DNA from: Chryseobacterium sp. LAM-KRS1
GTDB lineage: Bacteria > Bacteroidota > Bacteroidia > Flavobacteriales > Weeksellaceae
Length of the DNA stretch: 64,000 nt
Direction of reading: 5' to 3'
Assembly (NCBI RefSeq): GCF_013184525.1
Contig: NZ_JAAOIZ010000003.1
Coordinates: 496,001 to 560,000 of the forward strand
A program made the translations under genes and the position numbers. The notes beneath the pieces are model-generated. The model was not told the origin of the DNA and did no database searches. It saw only the letters and a list, made by a program, of their open reading frames with translations. Below, piece after piece: positions 17,437 to 27,641 of the stretch; position 1 is the first letter of the stretch, and the number at the start of each line of letters is the position of its first letter.

Positions 17437-17715
17437 ATGTCAGTAAACTTTAAACCATTAGCAGACAGAGTTTTGATCGAACCCATCGCTGCAGAAACTA
17501 AAACAGCTTCAGGTATTATTATTCCGGACACAGCAAAAGAAAAACCACAAGAAGGTACAGTAGTAGCGGTAGGTCCTGGAAAAAAAGATGAGCCTACAAC
17601 TGTGAAAGTAGGTGACAAAGTTCTTTATGGAAAATATTCAGGTTCCGAATTAAAATTGGAAGGAAAAGATTACTTAATCGTAAAAGAAGGAGATTTACTG
17701 GGAATTATCGGATAA
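17437..17715 (+). CDS. groES: Co-chaperonin GroES
   Basis: GroES is the heptameric lid of the GroEL chaperonin. The 92-residue sequence has the full family pattern: [18 protein letters not shown] at the start, the mobile loop ([17 protein letters not shown], residues 20-36), VVAVGPG near 45 and [26 protein letters not shown] at the end. It precedes groEL by 110 bases, the usual operon order. No CIRCE-type operator was found upstream. Confidence 0.98.
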   Translation: MSVNFKPLADRVLIEPIAAETKTASGIIIPDTAKEKPQEGTVVAVGPGKKDEPTTVKVGDKVLYGKYSGSELKLEGKDYLIVKEGDLLGIIG

Positions 17716-19451
<1,736 letters not shown>

Positions 19452-19480
19452 CAACGTGTCGTTGAGACAATTTAATATAT

Positions 19481-19513
19481 AAACCGTTCTGCTTTTGTAG
19501 AACGGTTTTTTTG
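19481..19513 (+). terminator. Terminator after groEL
   Basis: Perfect arms AAACCGTTCT / AGAACGGTTT (19481-19508) are followed by a T run. Confidence 0.92.
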
Positions 19514-19701
19514 TTTAAATTATGGTTTTCCGTAAGAAAAAACTATTTCAATATTTTAATTTCGTGAAAATTTTTATTATAAAAAATAACAATACAATTT
19601 AAAAATCAACATAATAATGTTAATTATATTGGTGTAATTTGTAAATTCGGATATTACATACAAAACTATAACTAGGTTAAAACATCAAATTAAGAAATGA
19701 A

Positions 19702-22179
19702 ATGAAACAAATAGATGACGCATTTTGTGAATTCGAAAATACTAAAACCGACATAGAACAATTTATTCGTGAAGATCATAACGAATCAGATACACGTTCT
19801 AAAATAATAGATAATTATCTAATTAATATTATGGGATGGGACGAAAAAGATATTAAAAGAGAAGGTAATGTAGATTCTGGATATTTTGATTATAGAATAA
19901 GTTGCCCCTCTATTTCTTTTATAATAGAAGCAAAAAGAGTTTATAAGGAGTTTGTACTACCGTCTGGTCATAAAAAGGCTAAATATAAATCACTATTAAA
20001 AGAAAATGCTGAGGTAATATCACAAATTAGAAGCTATTGCGGGGATATAGGTCTTCAATATGGAATTATAACAAATGGAAAACAATTCATCATTGGAAAA
20101 CTTTATAATTCTGATGGAACAGATTGGAAAGAAAATATTTGTTTATTATTTCATGGGATTGAAGACATTGAAAATAGATTTATAGAGTTTTATGAAAATA
20201 TTTCTAAATTTGCTTTGATAAACAATGGTGGTTTTAAATTTGATTACCAACCCATCGATATAGAAGCTAAATCCATTTTATCAACTTTGCTTCATCGAGA
20301 TAAAGAAATCGATAGAAATAATCTCAGTGCACAAATTTCTCCATTAATTGACCGGTTTTTTGGTGAAATATTTTCATCTCAAATAGAAGATGATAGTGAT
20401 TTCATAAAAGAATGTTTCGTAGAAAATAAAGAAACAAAAAAGAATAGAGATGAAATAGAACGTTTATTCGCAGATAGAGTACCTGAAATTACAAATGTAG
20501 TCAAAGCAGTAAATACATCTAGTATAGCAGATCAAATTTCTAATGAAATAAACTCAGATCAAATAAGTATTAAAAATTCAATCCCCCCAAAACCAATAAT
20601 TATTATAGGAACTAAAGGGGCAGGAAAAACTACATTTATAAATCATTTATTTAAAACAAAAGACGAAGAATTTGAAGAGAACCATTTAGTCGTTTACATA
20701 GATTTCCGTGAATTCTATGAGACATATCATTCATTCGAACCCTCAAATATTTCTAAAGAAATTTATGAAAGGTTAATAGAAAAATACTCTTCATTAGAAC
20801 TACATAAGCTTACAGCATTAAAAAGAATCTATCAAAAGGATATTAAGCAAAATAATGAAAGTATATGGTTATATGCTCAAGACAAAAGTGAAATTTATGA
20901 GCCTCTATTAGCAAACTTTTTAAATGAAAGATTAGGCAATTATTCAAAACATTTAGAATATCTAAATAATTATCTAATTCGTGACAGAAGGAAAAGAATG
21001 ATTATAATTATTGATAATGCTGATCAATATCCTATTACTATACAAGAAAAGATTTTTTTATATTCTCATTCGTTATCAAGAGCTTCTAATTGTGGAGTTA
21101 TATTTTCATTAAGAGAAGGATATTATTATAAATGGAGAAACAAAACACCCTTTGACGCCTATGAATCAAACGTTTACCATATAACAGCACCAAAGTATTC
21201 TGAAGTACTATTGAAAAGAATCAATTACACATTAGAACATTTAAATAGTTTAGATGGAACAACATCTTCATTTACAAGAAAAGGATTAAAGATTGAAATA
21301 TCAAACCAATCCGTAATTGAATTTCTATCAGGATTGAAAGACTCTCTTTTTTCAGATAGTAATAGTGATTTGATTGACTTTTTGAGTTTTACAACTTATC
21401 CGAATATTAGAGAAGGTTTACGTGTATTCAAGCAATTCTTAACTTCTGGTCATACAGATGTAAGTAGCTACATATTACGAGAAGTATATAAAGAAACTGA
21501 TCGAAAGAATAAACAAGTCATTCCTATTCATGAATTTATTAAATCATTGGGATTACAGAATAAGCTATACTACAATTCTGAATATAGTATTATTAATAAT
21601 ATTTTCATTCCTCCAAAAGATTCTAATGATCATTTTCTAAATTATTTTGTATTAAAAAGATTTTTTGATACTTACGAAACCAAAGGAATAGCTAATAAAT
21701 ACTTATCGTTGGAAGATTTTATCGCATTTTTTAAAGATTTGGGTTATAGAACTAATATTATTATTTCCTCAATAGAAAAATTAATTGAATTCGACCTATT
21801 AGAATCTGATGACTTTTTATCGGATATTGAATTAAGTAGTATAGAAAATAACATCAATTTATCAATATCATCAAAGGGATATTATTATTTTAGACAACTA
21901 ATCAAAAGATTTCATTATATCGATTTAATTTTGCAAGATACTCCTATTTTTTCACCAGATTATTTTGAGAAAATCAAAAGTTCGTTTCCTTTATCCGATC
22001 AAAAAGGATTTCGAAATTTGGGTTCAAGAGTTGAAACTGTTAAAATATTTTTAGATTATTTATCATTTGAAGAAAGTAAGCAAGCGACTTCAATTATTAA
22101 TATTTTTGGAAGGCCTCTTGAATATATAAATGAAGAGTTAATTTCTGACATACAAAAAATAGAAACTAAACTCTTATAA
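19702..22179 (+). CDS. Restriction-endonuclease-like plus P-loop NTPase fusion, putative defence protein
   Basis: I do not recognise a named family for this 825-residue protein. Residues 1-170 resemble the N-terminal nuclease domain of type I restriction subunits: a TRSKIIDNYLI...GWDE opening, D63 in GYFDYRIS, then E76-x-K78 in IIEAKR, a PD-(D/E)xK pattern, and YGIITNGKQF near 110-125. Residues 303-310 (GTKGAGKT) are Walker A, and IIIIDNADQ at 434-442 is a Walker B-like segment. A sensor-like arginine follows in FSLREGYYY. The C-terminal 300 residues are helical and could hold winged-helix domains. Base composition is far more AT-rich than groEL next door, which suggests transfer. A nuclease joined to an NTPase beside a regulator and a SymE-like protein points to phage or plasmid defence; this is inference. 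Confidence 0.8.
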   Translation: MKQIDDAFCEFENTKTDIEQFIREDHNESDTRSKIIDNYLINIMGWDEKDIKREGNVDSGYFDYRISCPSISFIIEAKRVYKEFVLPSGHKKAKYKSLLKENAEVISQIRSYCGDIGLQYGIITNGKQFIIGKLYNSDGTDWKENICLLFHGIEDIENRFIEFYENISKFALINNGGFKFDYQPIDIEAKSILSTLLHRDKEIDRNNLSAQISPLIDRFFGEIFSSQIEDDSDFIKECFVENKETKKNRDEIERLFADRVPEITNVVKAVNTSSIADQISNEINSDQISIKNSIPPKPIIIIGTKGAGKTTFINHLFKTKDEEFEENHLVVYIDFREFYETYHSFEPSNISKEIYERLIEKYSSLELHKLTALKRIYQKDIKQNNESIWLYAQDKSEIYEPLLANFLNERLGNYSKHLEYLNNYLIRDRRKRMIIIIDNADQYPITIQEKIFLYSHSLSRASNCGVIFSLREGYYYKWRNKTPFDAYESNVYHITAPKYSEVLLKRINYTLEHLNSLDGTTSSFTRKGLKIEISNQSVIEFLSGLKDSLFSDSNSDLIDFLSFTTYPNIREGLRVFKQFLTSGHTDVSSYILREVYKETDRKNKQVIPIHEFIKSLGLQNKLYYNSEYSIINNIFIPPKDSNDHFLNYFVLKRFFDTYETKGIANKYLSLEDFIAFFKDLGYRTNIIISSIEKLIEFDLLESDDFLSDIELSSIENNINLSISSKGYYYFRQLIKRFHYIDLILQDTPIFSPDYFEKIKSSFPLSDQKGFRNLGSRVETVKIFLDYLSFEESKQATSIINIFGRPLEYINEELISDIQKIETKLL

Positions 22180-22317
22180 TTTCTATGATACAGTATACTA
22201 TACATTTATTGGACTATTACCTAAATTGAAAACTTTGAAGACGAGCCTTTTCTTTCCCATCATTGTAATTAGATTCTAAGCAACAAGCTAAAATATTTTT
22301 AACTATCTCAATTATAA

Positions 22318-22529
22318 ATGAAAACTGAAATTAGTAAAGTTATCAAAGACAACAACTTTAGAGATTTGATGACTAATATTAATGAAGTTGTTTTAGATTC
22401 ATTCTTAGAAAATGGAATAATAAAGGTATACCAATTTTAGGATTAGTTTCTAAAGCAATTAATCTTGGTGATACTATAACTTTCATTTTATTGACAAAAT
22501 TAGGTTTTAGGACAAATCAACCAATCTAG
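22318..22529 (+). pseudogene. Frameshifted small gene remnant
   Basis: An ATG at 22318 opens MKTEISKVIKDNNFRDLMTN and reads to a stop at 22440. One base near 22424 seems missing from an A run: in the next frame the reading continues smoothly as GIPILGLVSKAINLGDTITF to a stop at 22527-22529. Joined, ENGIIK-GIPILG resembles a small protein with a GxLKDIPIxG pattern that I recall beside restriction and defence genes, but I cannot name the family. The C-terminus also looks cut short where the convergent XRE gene begins. It may be a pseudogene or contain a sequencing error. Confidence 0.55.
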
Positions 22530-22725
22530 ATAAAGAAATTTCCAAGGCATTTGCAACCTCAAGCAGTGTAAAAAGTGTAGGGTTCACTTTCCCATTTTCT
22601 AATTTTTCAATTGCCTGACGATCTTTATTGCAAGCCCTAGCAAGGTCTGCTTGGCTCCAGCCCTTTTGCTCACGAAGTTCGATTATTCGTTTACCAAGTT
22701 CTTTTTTTAGTGTATCTCTAGTCAC
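22507..22725 (-). CDS. XRE family transcriptional regulator
   Basis: A 72-residue single-domain helix-turn-helix protein of the Cro/C1 type: LGKRIIELREQKGWSQADLARACNKDRQAIEKLENGKVNPTL spans the five-helix domain, with SQADLARACNKDRQAI as the recognition unit. The start is GTG at 22723-22725. It is divergent from a SymE-like gene, and the 95 bases between them carry six TGTCA/TGACA words that overlap the SymE promoter, so it probably represses that gene and perhaps itself. Small XRE regulators of this size often control restriction or toxin genes. Confidence 0.9.
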   Translation of the reverse strand: MTRDTLKKELGKRIIELREQKGWSQADLARACNKDRQAIEKLENGKVNPTLFTLLEVANALEISLSRLVDLS

Positions 22726-22733
22726 AAATCAAA

Positions 22734-22827
22734 TGTCAGCTAATTTGTTGACAAAAATGTCATATAAAAAGTTGACATTTTGAAATTTTAATCTATATTT
22801 GTCATATAATTATACGACAGTGACAAA
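22734..22827. promoter_or_regulatory. Divergent XRE/SymE control region with TGTCA boxes
   Basis: Six TGTCA or TGACA words lie at 22734, 22749, 22758, 22773, 22800 and 22821. The pair at 22749-22762 forms TGACA-AAAA-TGTCA, and TTTGTCA / TGACAAA frame 22798-22827. A SymE promoter is clear: TTG at 22772-22774, 19 bases, then TATATTTG at 22794-22801; both boxes overlap TGTCA words, the layout of a repressor-controlled promoter. Confidence 0.72.
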
Positions 22828-23005
22828 TCTAAGAAAGCTTAAAATTTACACTAAATATCAAATTAGGACATATGGTTTGACAACTATTCCCGAAATTAGA
22901 CTTAAGGGAAAATGGCTTGAGAAGCTTGGGTTTAAAGAAGGAAAAATAATCAACATAGAGCAAAAGAAAAATAAACTGATAATTACACTTGACAATAAAA
23001 AGTAA
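22820..23005 (+). CDS. SymE-like protein
   Basis: The 61-residue protein has the SymE-family core (IPEIRLKGKWLEKLGFKEGKIINIEQKKNKLIITL), an AbrB-like swapped-hairpin fold; E. coli SymE is an SOS-induced toxin reported to act on RNA or the nucleoid. A longer frame begins with TTG at 22799, but that codon lies in the -7 box, so the GTG at 22820, about 12 bases past the expected transcription start, is preferred. In E. coli SymE is controlled by an antisense RNA; here a divergent XRE gene with shared operators seems to do that job. Toxicity is not shown. Confidence 0.72.
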   Translation: MTNLRKLKIYTKYQIRTYGLTTIPEIRLKGKWLEKLGFKEGKIINIEQKKNKLIITLDNKK

Positions 23006-23160
23006 TCAGCCAATTAAAACCAAAAACCTATAAGTTTACTACAATACAAATCACTTGACTCTTTATAAAGCATTTTTTGTACGTAATATCATTGTAAATT
23101 GTAAATTTGAGTATCAGCCGTAATTTCAACAAAAAGTACACATAAAACAATCGATCAAAA

Positions 23161-24018
23161 ATGAGAAAACTCACCATCCTTTTAATTTTTATTTTCACCA
23201 TTTCTTTATTATTTTCTCAAAATCAAAGATTTACTTATGAATATTCTTTTAAAATGGATTCTTTACACAGAGAAAATGTGCAAAAAGAAATCATGAATCT
23301 TGACATTACAAAAGAGGGTTCAAACTTCTACAGTGCTTTGCTCATCACCAGAGATTCCCTTTTTAAAGCAGAAATTGAAAAAGGAAAAGCTTCGAAATCT
23401 ATGGTTTTTGATTTGAGAAAAATTAAACAGGCAAAGGTTAATTTTCGTGTTTCTAAAGACTACCCCAATTTGGAAACGATTTATCATACGTCTATCAATG
23501 CCGATAACATCGCTTTAAAAGAAAATAATAAAATCAACTGGACTATTTTTCCTGAAACAAAAAATATAGAGGGTTTTAAAGTTCAAAAAGCAACCACGAC
23601 ATTTGGAGGAAGAAATTGGGAGGCCTGGTTCACTAATGACATTCAAATTCAAGATGGGCCTTATAAATTCTGTGGTCTTCCTGGCTTAATTTTAAGTATT
23701 GGAGACGATAAAGGAGATCATATTTTCAATCTGGTTGGAAGCAAAAAACTCAATTATGAACCTTTAATGATAAATTCAAGCAGGAAAGAAATTTTTCTGA
23801 CCAATGAAAAATTCAATAAACTCTGGAACGAATTTAAAAAAGATCCTGCAAAGAATATAAAAACTATGCACAGTTCTTCAGAAATGTCAGAAACATTATT
23901 TTCCGATGCCAATGGAAGTCCGCTAACAAAACAAGATCTCATTAGAGGAAAAGAACAAAGGGCACAAGAGAGTTTTAAGAAAAATAATAATTTTATTGAA
24001 AGAGAATTATACAAATAA
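23161..24018 (+). CDS. GLPGLI family protein
   Basis: The 285-residue protein has a signal peptide (MRKLTILLIFIFTISLLFSQ) and the defining motif CGLPGLI at 171-177, followed by GDHIFNLVGSKKL. GLPGLI proteins are secreted or periplasmic Bacteroidota proteins of unknown function. Upstream, TAAATTTG at 23102-23109 is a good -7 box. Base composition returns toward the chromosomal average here, so this gene probably marks the right edge of the island that starts after groEL. Confidence 0.92.
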   Translation: MRKLTILLIFIFTISLLFSQNQRFTYEYSFKMDSLHRENVQKEIMNLDITKEGSNFYSALLITRDSLFKAEIEKGKASKSMVFDLRKIKQAKVNFRVSKDYPNLETIYHTSINADNIALKENNKINWTIFPETKNIEGFKVQKATTTFGGRNWEAWFTNDIQIQDGPYKFCGLPGLILSIGDDKGDHIFNLVGSKKLNYEPLMINSSRKEIFLTNEKFNKLWNEFKKDPAKNIKTMHSSSEMSETLFSDANGSPLTKQDLIRGKEQRAQESFKKNNNFIERELYK

Positions 24019-24149
24019 AAATTTCGGTACAAGACTATTTCAATATTGACCAGCCATACTTGATATATTTTACGCTTACACTAGACTTATGAAGTTCAAA
24101 AAAGCAGAGCTATAAACGTTAACAATCTCCAACTCAAATATACCACAAA

Positions 24150-24542
24150 ATGAATAATATCAAAAATCCAAAACTACTTCTGCTTATAGATGCTTTCGGA
24201 GCATTAGTAACCACAATATTATTGTTTTTTGTTGTACGGAACTATCATCATTTTTTTGGAATTGATCCTTCCAAAATTACCACTTTGGCCATCATTGCGT
24301 TTTTAATATGCTGTTATAGTATGGTCTGTAACTTTGTCAATAAAAAATTCTGGAAACCTCTTTTGTTTATTCTTGCATCATTTAATTTACTTTATTGTTT
24401 ATTTACTGTTGTAACGCTTTACTCGAGTACATTCTTAACTATTTATGGAATCTTATATTTTTTCGTTGAGATCGTTATCATTTCAGTCCTTGCATTATTT
24501 GAAATTAAAACAGCAAGGCGATTACACTCATCAAACAAATAA
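24150..24542 (+). CDS. Four-helix membrane protein, function unknown
   Basis: This 130-residue protein has four hydrophobic helices at about residues 7-28, 44-62, 68-90 and 95-118 and basic ends, with no other feature. Small proteins of this shape are frequent in Chryseobacterium-like genomes, but I recognise no family. It is isolated between the GLPGLI gene and the kelch gene, about 130 and 150 bases away, with no clear operon partner. Confidence 0.65.
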   Translation: MNNIKNPKLLLLIDAFGALVTTILLFFVVRNYHHFFGIDPSKITTLAIIAFLICCYSMVCNFVNKKFWKPLLFILASFNLLYCLFTVVTLYSSTFLTIYGILYFFVEIVIISVLALFEIKTARRLHSSNK

Positions 24543-24690
24543 AAAGACCTTCATCTGGCTAAAAGCAGTTTTGGAAAATTCTCTTCAACTTTTTCCTATC
24601 TTTAAACCATGAATATTCTATTAAAGTTCGGTACTGAAAATAAACCCGAATCATTTAAAGAAATAAAAACAAACACTAAACCCGATACCA

Positions 24691-25865
24691 TTGAAAACAA
24701 AATTATTATTCCTTTCATTTTTGGGCTCATTGCTAGCACATGCCCAAACGCTTCAATTTAAAAATCTTGCGAATATGTCTGTCGGCCGAGGTGCTACAGC
24801 CAGCGTAATCGTGAATGATCATATATATGTGAGCAATGGGTATCAGGAAAAAGCAAGCGATGCCAAGTATATTGAGAAATACAATATTACCGATAACAAA
24901 TGGAGTGTTTTCAATTCTACCCTACTTCCTAAAAGATTTGCTAATTCAGAAACTTACAATAATAAAATTTATATTTTTAACGGTTGGGGAAATAGCCACC
25001 TTGAAATTGTAGATCTTGACACCAATACCATTACGAAGGGTGCGACCAATCGTTCCTATACAGGAAATTCAGGTTCTGCAATCTATAATGGCAAAATATA
25101 TGTGTTTGGTGGCAGCGGATTAAACGGAGCCGCAACCACTGTATTTTCTAATAAATTCCAGTATTATGATATTGCTTCAAACACCTGGAATTCATTACCC
25201 AATATGCCTACGGCCAGGGAAACAAAGGGGAAAATTGTTAATGATAAGCTGTATGTAATTGGCGGTTTTAATGGCACTCCATCCCGCCTGATCAATGTTT
25301 ACGATCTTAAAACTAATCGTTGGGTAGATCAATATACGATGCCTGTTGGTATATCCGGACATTCATTAGCTGTATCCGGGAATAAAATTTTCATTGTAGG
25401 GGGCTATAATTATCAAAATTTCATTGCCTATTTTGACACGACAACCAATAAAATCCATCAGTTATCCTCCAATATGATTCCGAGAAGACATGCTACAGCG
25501 GAGGTATATAATAATAAATTATATATCATCGGTGGAAGTACAACGTCTCTAACCAGTTCAGCTATTAAAAGTATACAAGTGGCAGATATTAGTGAAAATA
25601 TACTTTCTGGAGATACACCTGCGGAAGATCAGGCATTGAAAACAAAAGCATATGTCAATTCTTATAGAGACGGCTTTATAATCAGTAATAAAAATAATAG
25701 CAATCAATTTGAATACTCCATTTTCTCAATAGATGGAAAATTAATCTTTAAGGTTTTACCAACTATAATCAAAATATAGATTTATCAAAGTTCCGAAAGG
25801 GAACTTATATTTTCCGTTTTAAAAATGAAAAAGGGGAGTTAGAAAGCATTAAAATTGTGAGATGA
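24691..25865 (+). pseudogene. Kelch-repeat secreted protein with a frameshift in its type IX tail
   Basis: From a TTG start the frame gives a signal peptide (LLFLSFLGSLLAHAQ) and about six kelch repeats (for example GGSGLNGAATTVFSNKFQYY and IVGGYNYQNFIAYF), the units of a beta propeller. The frame then stops at 25777-25779 after a short out-of-place tail. One base earlier a second frame, entered at about 25750-25752, continues GFTNYNQNIDLSKF-RKGTYIFRFKNEKGE-LESIKIVR to 25865, a typical type IX C-terminal sorting segment. A single missing A in a TTTAAAGG run would restore the full protein. Either a pseudogene or a sequencing error. Confidence 0.8.
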
Positions 25866-25965
25866 TAATCTGCTACATACAGTCTCCCAACTTTGCGCAA
25901 CACATAAATTAACTTTCTTAGAGAACATACTCAACATTAGAATATTGCTGCAAAATAATCCTAAC

Positions 25966-26493
25966 ATGAAATATAAATTAACAATACTTATACTATGCAT
26001 TGGTATTTTCACCTCTTCACAGGTCATAGAATGGAGTCCTGATATTAAGTTACATAAAAATGATTTTCAAGGAAAAATACCCGATGATACAATTAATCAC
26101 GCAGGAACGGCCTATAATATTGGTTATGAAATCGTGTCAAATTCAATATGGACAGGGAGAATAAAAATCAGAACTTATGCAATATTCAACAAATCAGAAT
26201 CATGGTTAAATGAATCCTTTTATACTGATGATTTGTTGAATCATGAACAAAAGCATTTTGACATAGCCCAGATTTTCGCATATAAATTGCAACGTATCAT
26301 TGATAAGGAAATAAAAAATTCAAAAGATTTCAATTCAAAATTTGAAATGATTAACAAGTTAGTTGGCGATGAATGCATCAATTTTCAGAAAAAGTATGAT
26401 GCAGAAACGAATCACGGAACAATAGTAGATACACAAAAAAAATATGATCAAGATATTAGGAAGTTATTAGAAGAAAGCCATAATCATAAATAA
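25966..26493 (+). CDS. DUF922-like secreted protein with HExxH-type motif
   Basis: The 175-residue protein starts with a signal peptide (MKYKLTILILCIGIFTSSQ). The centre has LLNHEQKHFDIAQIFA near residues 87-102, an HExxH motif with a downstream Asp/Gln that recalls the DUF922 family, predicted metallopeptidases of unknown substrate. The ATG at 25966 is used; a TTG 21 bases upstream would add a tail before the signal peptide. It is transcribed alone, downstream of the kelch gene. Confidence 0.7.
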   Translation: MKYKLTILILCIGIFTSSQVIEWSPDIKLHKNDFQGKIPDDTINHAGTAYNIGYEIVSNSIWTGRIKIRTYAIFNKSESWLNESFYTDDLLNHEQKHFDIAQIFAYKLQRIIDKEIKNSKDFNSKFEMINKLVGDECINFQKKYDAETNHGTIVDTQKKYDQDIRKLLEESHNHK

Positions 26494-26642
26494 TATATGA
26501 TTCCATTAATTAAATACCGCTACACAAAGTATTCCTGACTTTGTATGGTAGGGTAATCTTTATAGAAATACCCCAAAGTCATAAAACTTCGAAAACCCAT
26601 GGAGAGAAATACCATGAATGAGATTGAAAAAAATTTAATATC

Positions 26643-26673
26643 AACCACTTTATTTTTTCAAAGTGGTTTTTTT
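26643..26673 (+). terminator. Terminator before the MarR gene
   Basis: Arms AACCACTTT / AAAGTGGTT (26643-26668) are followed by a T tail. It ends a transcript entering from the left, immediately before the MarR operator. Confidence 0.85.
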
Positions 26674-26674
26674 A

Positions 26675-26717
26675 TTTACTAAATTAATTTATCTTTGTAA
26701 CTAAGATATTTAGTAAA
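26675..26717. promoter_or_regulatory. MarR operator and promoter
   Basis: TTTACTAAAT at 26675-26684 and ATTTAGTAAA at 26708-26717 are perfect 10-base inverted arms. A second short pair ACTAA / TTAGT lies at 26700-26714. The arms flank the -7 box TATCTTTG at 26690-26697, where a MarR dimer would block transcription. Autoregulation of MarR and arr is the simple reading. Confidence 0.7.
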
Positions 26718-26725
26718 TAAGAATA

Positions 26726-27181
26726 ATGGGAATTAGTGAAGAAGCAATTCAACTGAGAAAACTTAGTCAACAGTTTGCCTATACTTCGATCCAAATGCAC
26801 GAAAGTATCGGTAGAAAAATAGGCCTTAGCGGAACCGATCATAAGTATCTGGGATTTCTTGTGCAAAAGGGATCAATGACTGCCGGAGAACTGGCTGTCA
26901 TCACAGGATTGACAACAGGTGCCGTCACGGGCCTGATCGACAGGTTTGAAAAGAAAAAACTCGTCCGCCGCCAACCGGATAAGGATGACAGGCGAAAAAT
27001 AATCATTGTCCCGGACAACGCCAGAATAGCCCAACTTATTATTCCTCAATATCAGGATTTCCAGGATAATACAGATCAGCTTTTTGCCTCTTTTTCACCG
27101 GAAGAATTAAAAACCCTGGAAAAATATTTCCGGAGTGCCCTGGAAATAATGAATACTAAAATCGAAAAAATCAAATCTTAA
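26726..27181 (+). CDS. MarR family transcriptional regulator
   Basis: A 151-residue winged-helix regulator. The DNA-binding core is GELAVITGLTTGAVTGLIDRFEKKKLVRRQPDKDDRRKIIIV, with the conserved DxRxxR-like wing (KDDRRK). MarR proteins usually repress neighbouring resistance or stress genes and release DNA when a small molecule binds. The downstream arr gene begins only 7 bases after this stop, and a palindromic operator covers the promoter, so the pair is one autoregulated unit. Confidence 0.93.
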   Translation: MGISEEAIQLRKLSQQFAYTSIQMHESIGRKIGLSGTDHKYLGFLVQKGSMTAGELAVITGLTTGAVTGLIDRFEKKKLVRRQPDKDDRRKIIIVPDNARIAQLIIPQYQDFQDNTDQLFASFSPEELKTLEKYFRSALEIMNTKIEKIKS

Positions 27182-27188
27182 GTAAAAT

Positions 27189-27632
27189 ATGAGTATCATG
27201 GAAATGAATAATAAAGAACCTGAAAATAAAGTTTTAGACAAAGGGCCGTTTTATCATGGAACAAAGGCGGATCTGAAAACTGGAGACCTCCTGACCGCCG
27301 GATTCGCATCTAATTACTATCCGGAAATTATTATGAATCACATTTATTTTACCGCTTTAAAAAACGGAGCAGGACTTGCCGCCGCATTGGCAAATGGAGA
27401 TGGTAGTGAAAGGATATACATTGTGGAGCCAACCGGTGAATTTGAAAACGACCCTAATGTAACAGACAAAAAATTTCCAGGTAATCCTACCCGTTCTTAC
27501 CGCAGCAAGGAACCTTTAAAGATTATCGGCGAAGTAAAAGAATGGATCAAGCTAACAGATGATGAACTTCAAAGATGGCGTGAAAACATTGCAAAAATAC
27601 GTGAGAACCCTGATGCAGAAATTATAAACTGA
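27189..27632 (+). CDS. arr: Rifampin ADP-ribosyltransferase (Arr family)
   Basis: Arr enzymes transfer ADP-ribose from NAD+ to rifamycins and inactivate them. The 147-residue protein matches the family throughout: GPFYHGTKADLKTGDLLTAGFASNY (containing the conserved His), IYFTALKNGAGLAAALANGDGSERIYIVEPTGEFENDPNVTDKKFPGNPTRSYRS (with the Tyr and Asp positions) and the ending PLKIIGEV. Start: ATG at 27189 or 27198, the first giving the MSIMEMNNKEP opening. It forms one transcript with the MarR gene. Whether it protects this host against rifampin is not shown, but family members do so even when chromosomal. Confidence 0.95.
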   Translation: MSIMEMNNKEPENKVLDKGPFYHGTKADLKTGDLLTAGFASNYYPEIIMNHIYFTALKNGAGLAAALANGDGSERIYIVEPTGEFENDPNVTDKKFPGNPTRSYRSKEPLKIIGEVKEWIKLTDDELQRWRENIAKIRENPDAEIIN

Positions 27633-27641
27633 CAAGCAGCA

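Noticed and set aside
22404..22430. Programmed ribosomal frameshift in the small gene
   Set aside because: No slippery heptamer with a downstream stem is visible; a single missing A in an A run explains the break more simply.
22507..23005. Classic type II toxin-antitoxin operon
   Set aside because: The XRE and SymE-like genes are divergent, not overlapping in one operon, so a repressor-target pair is the better description.
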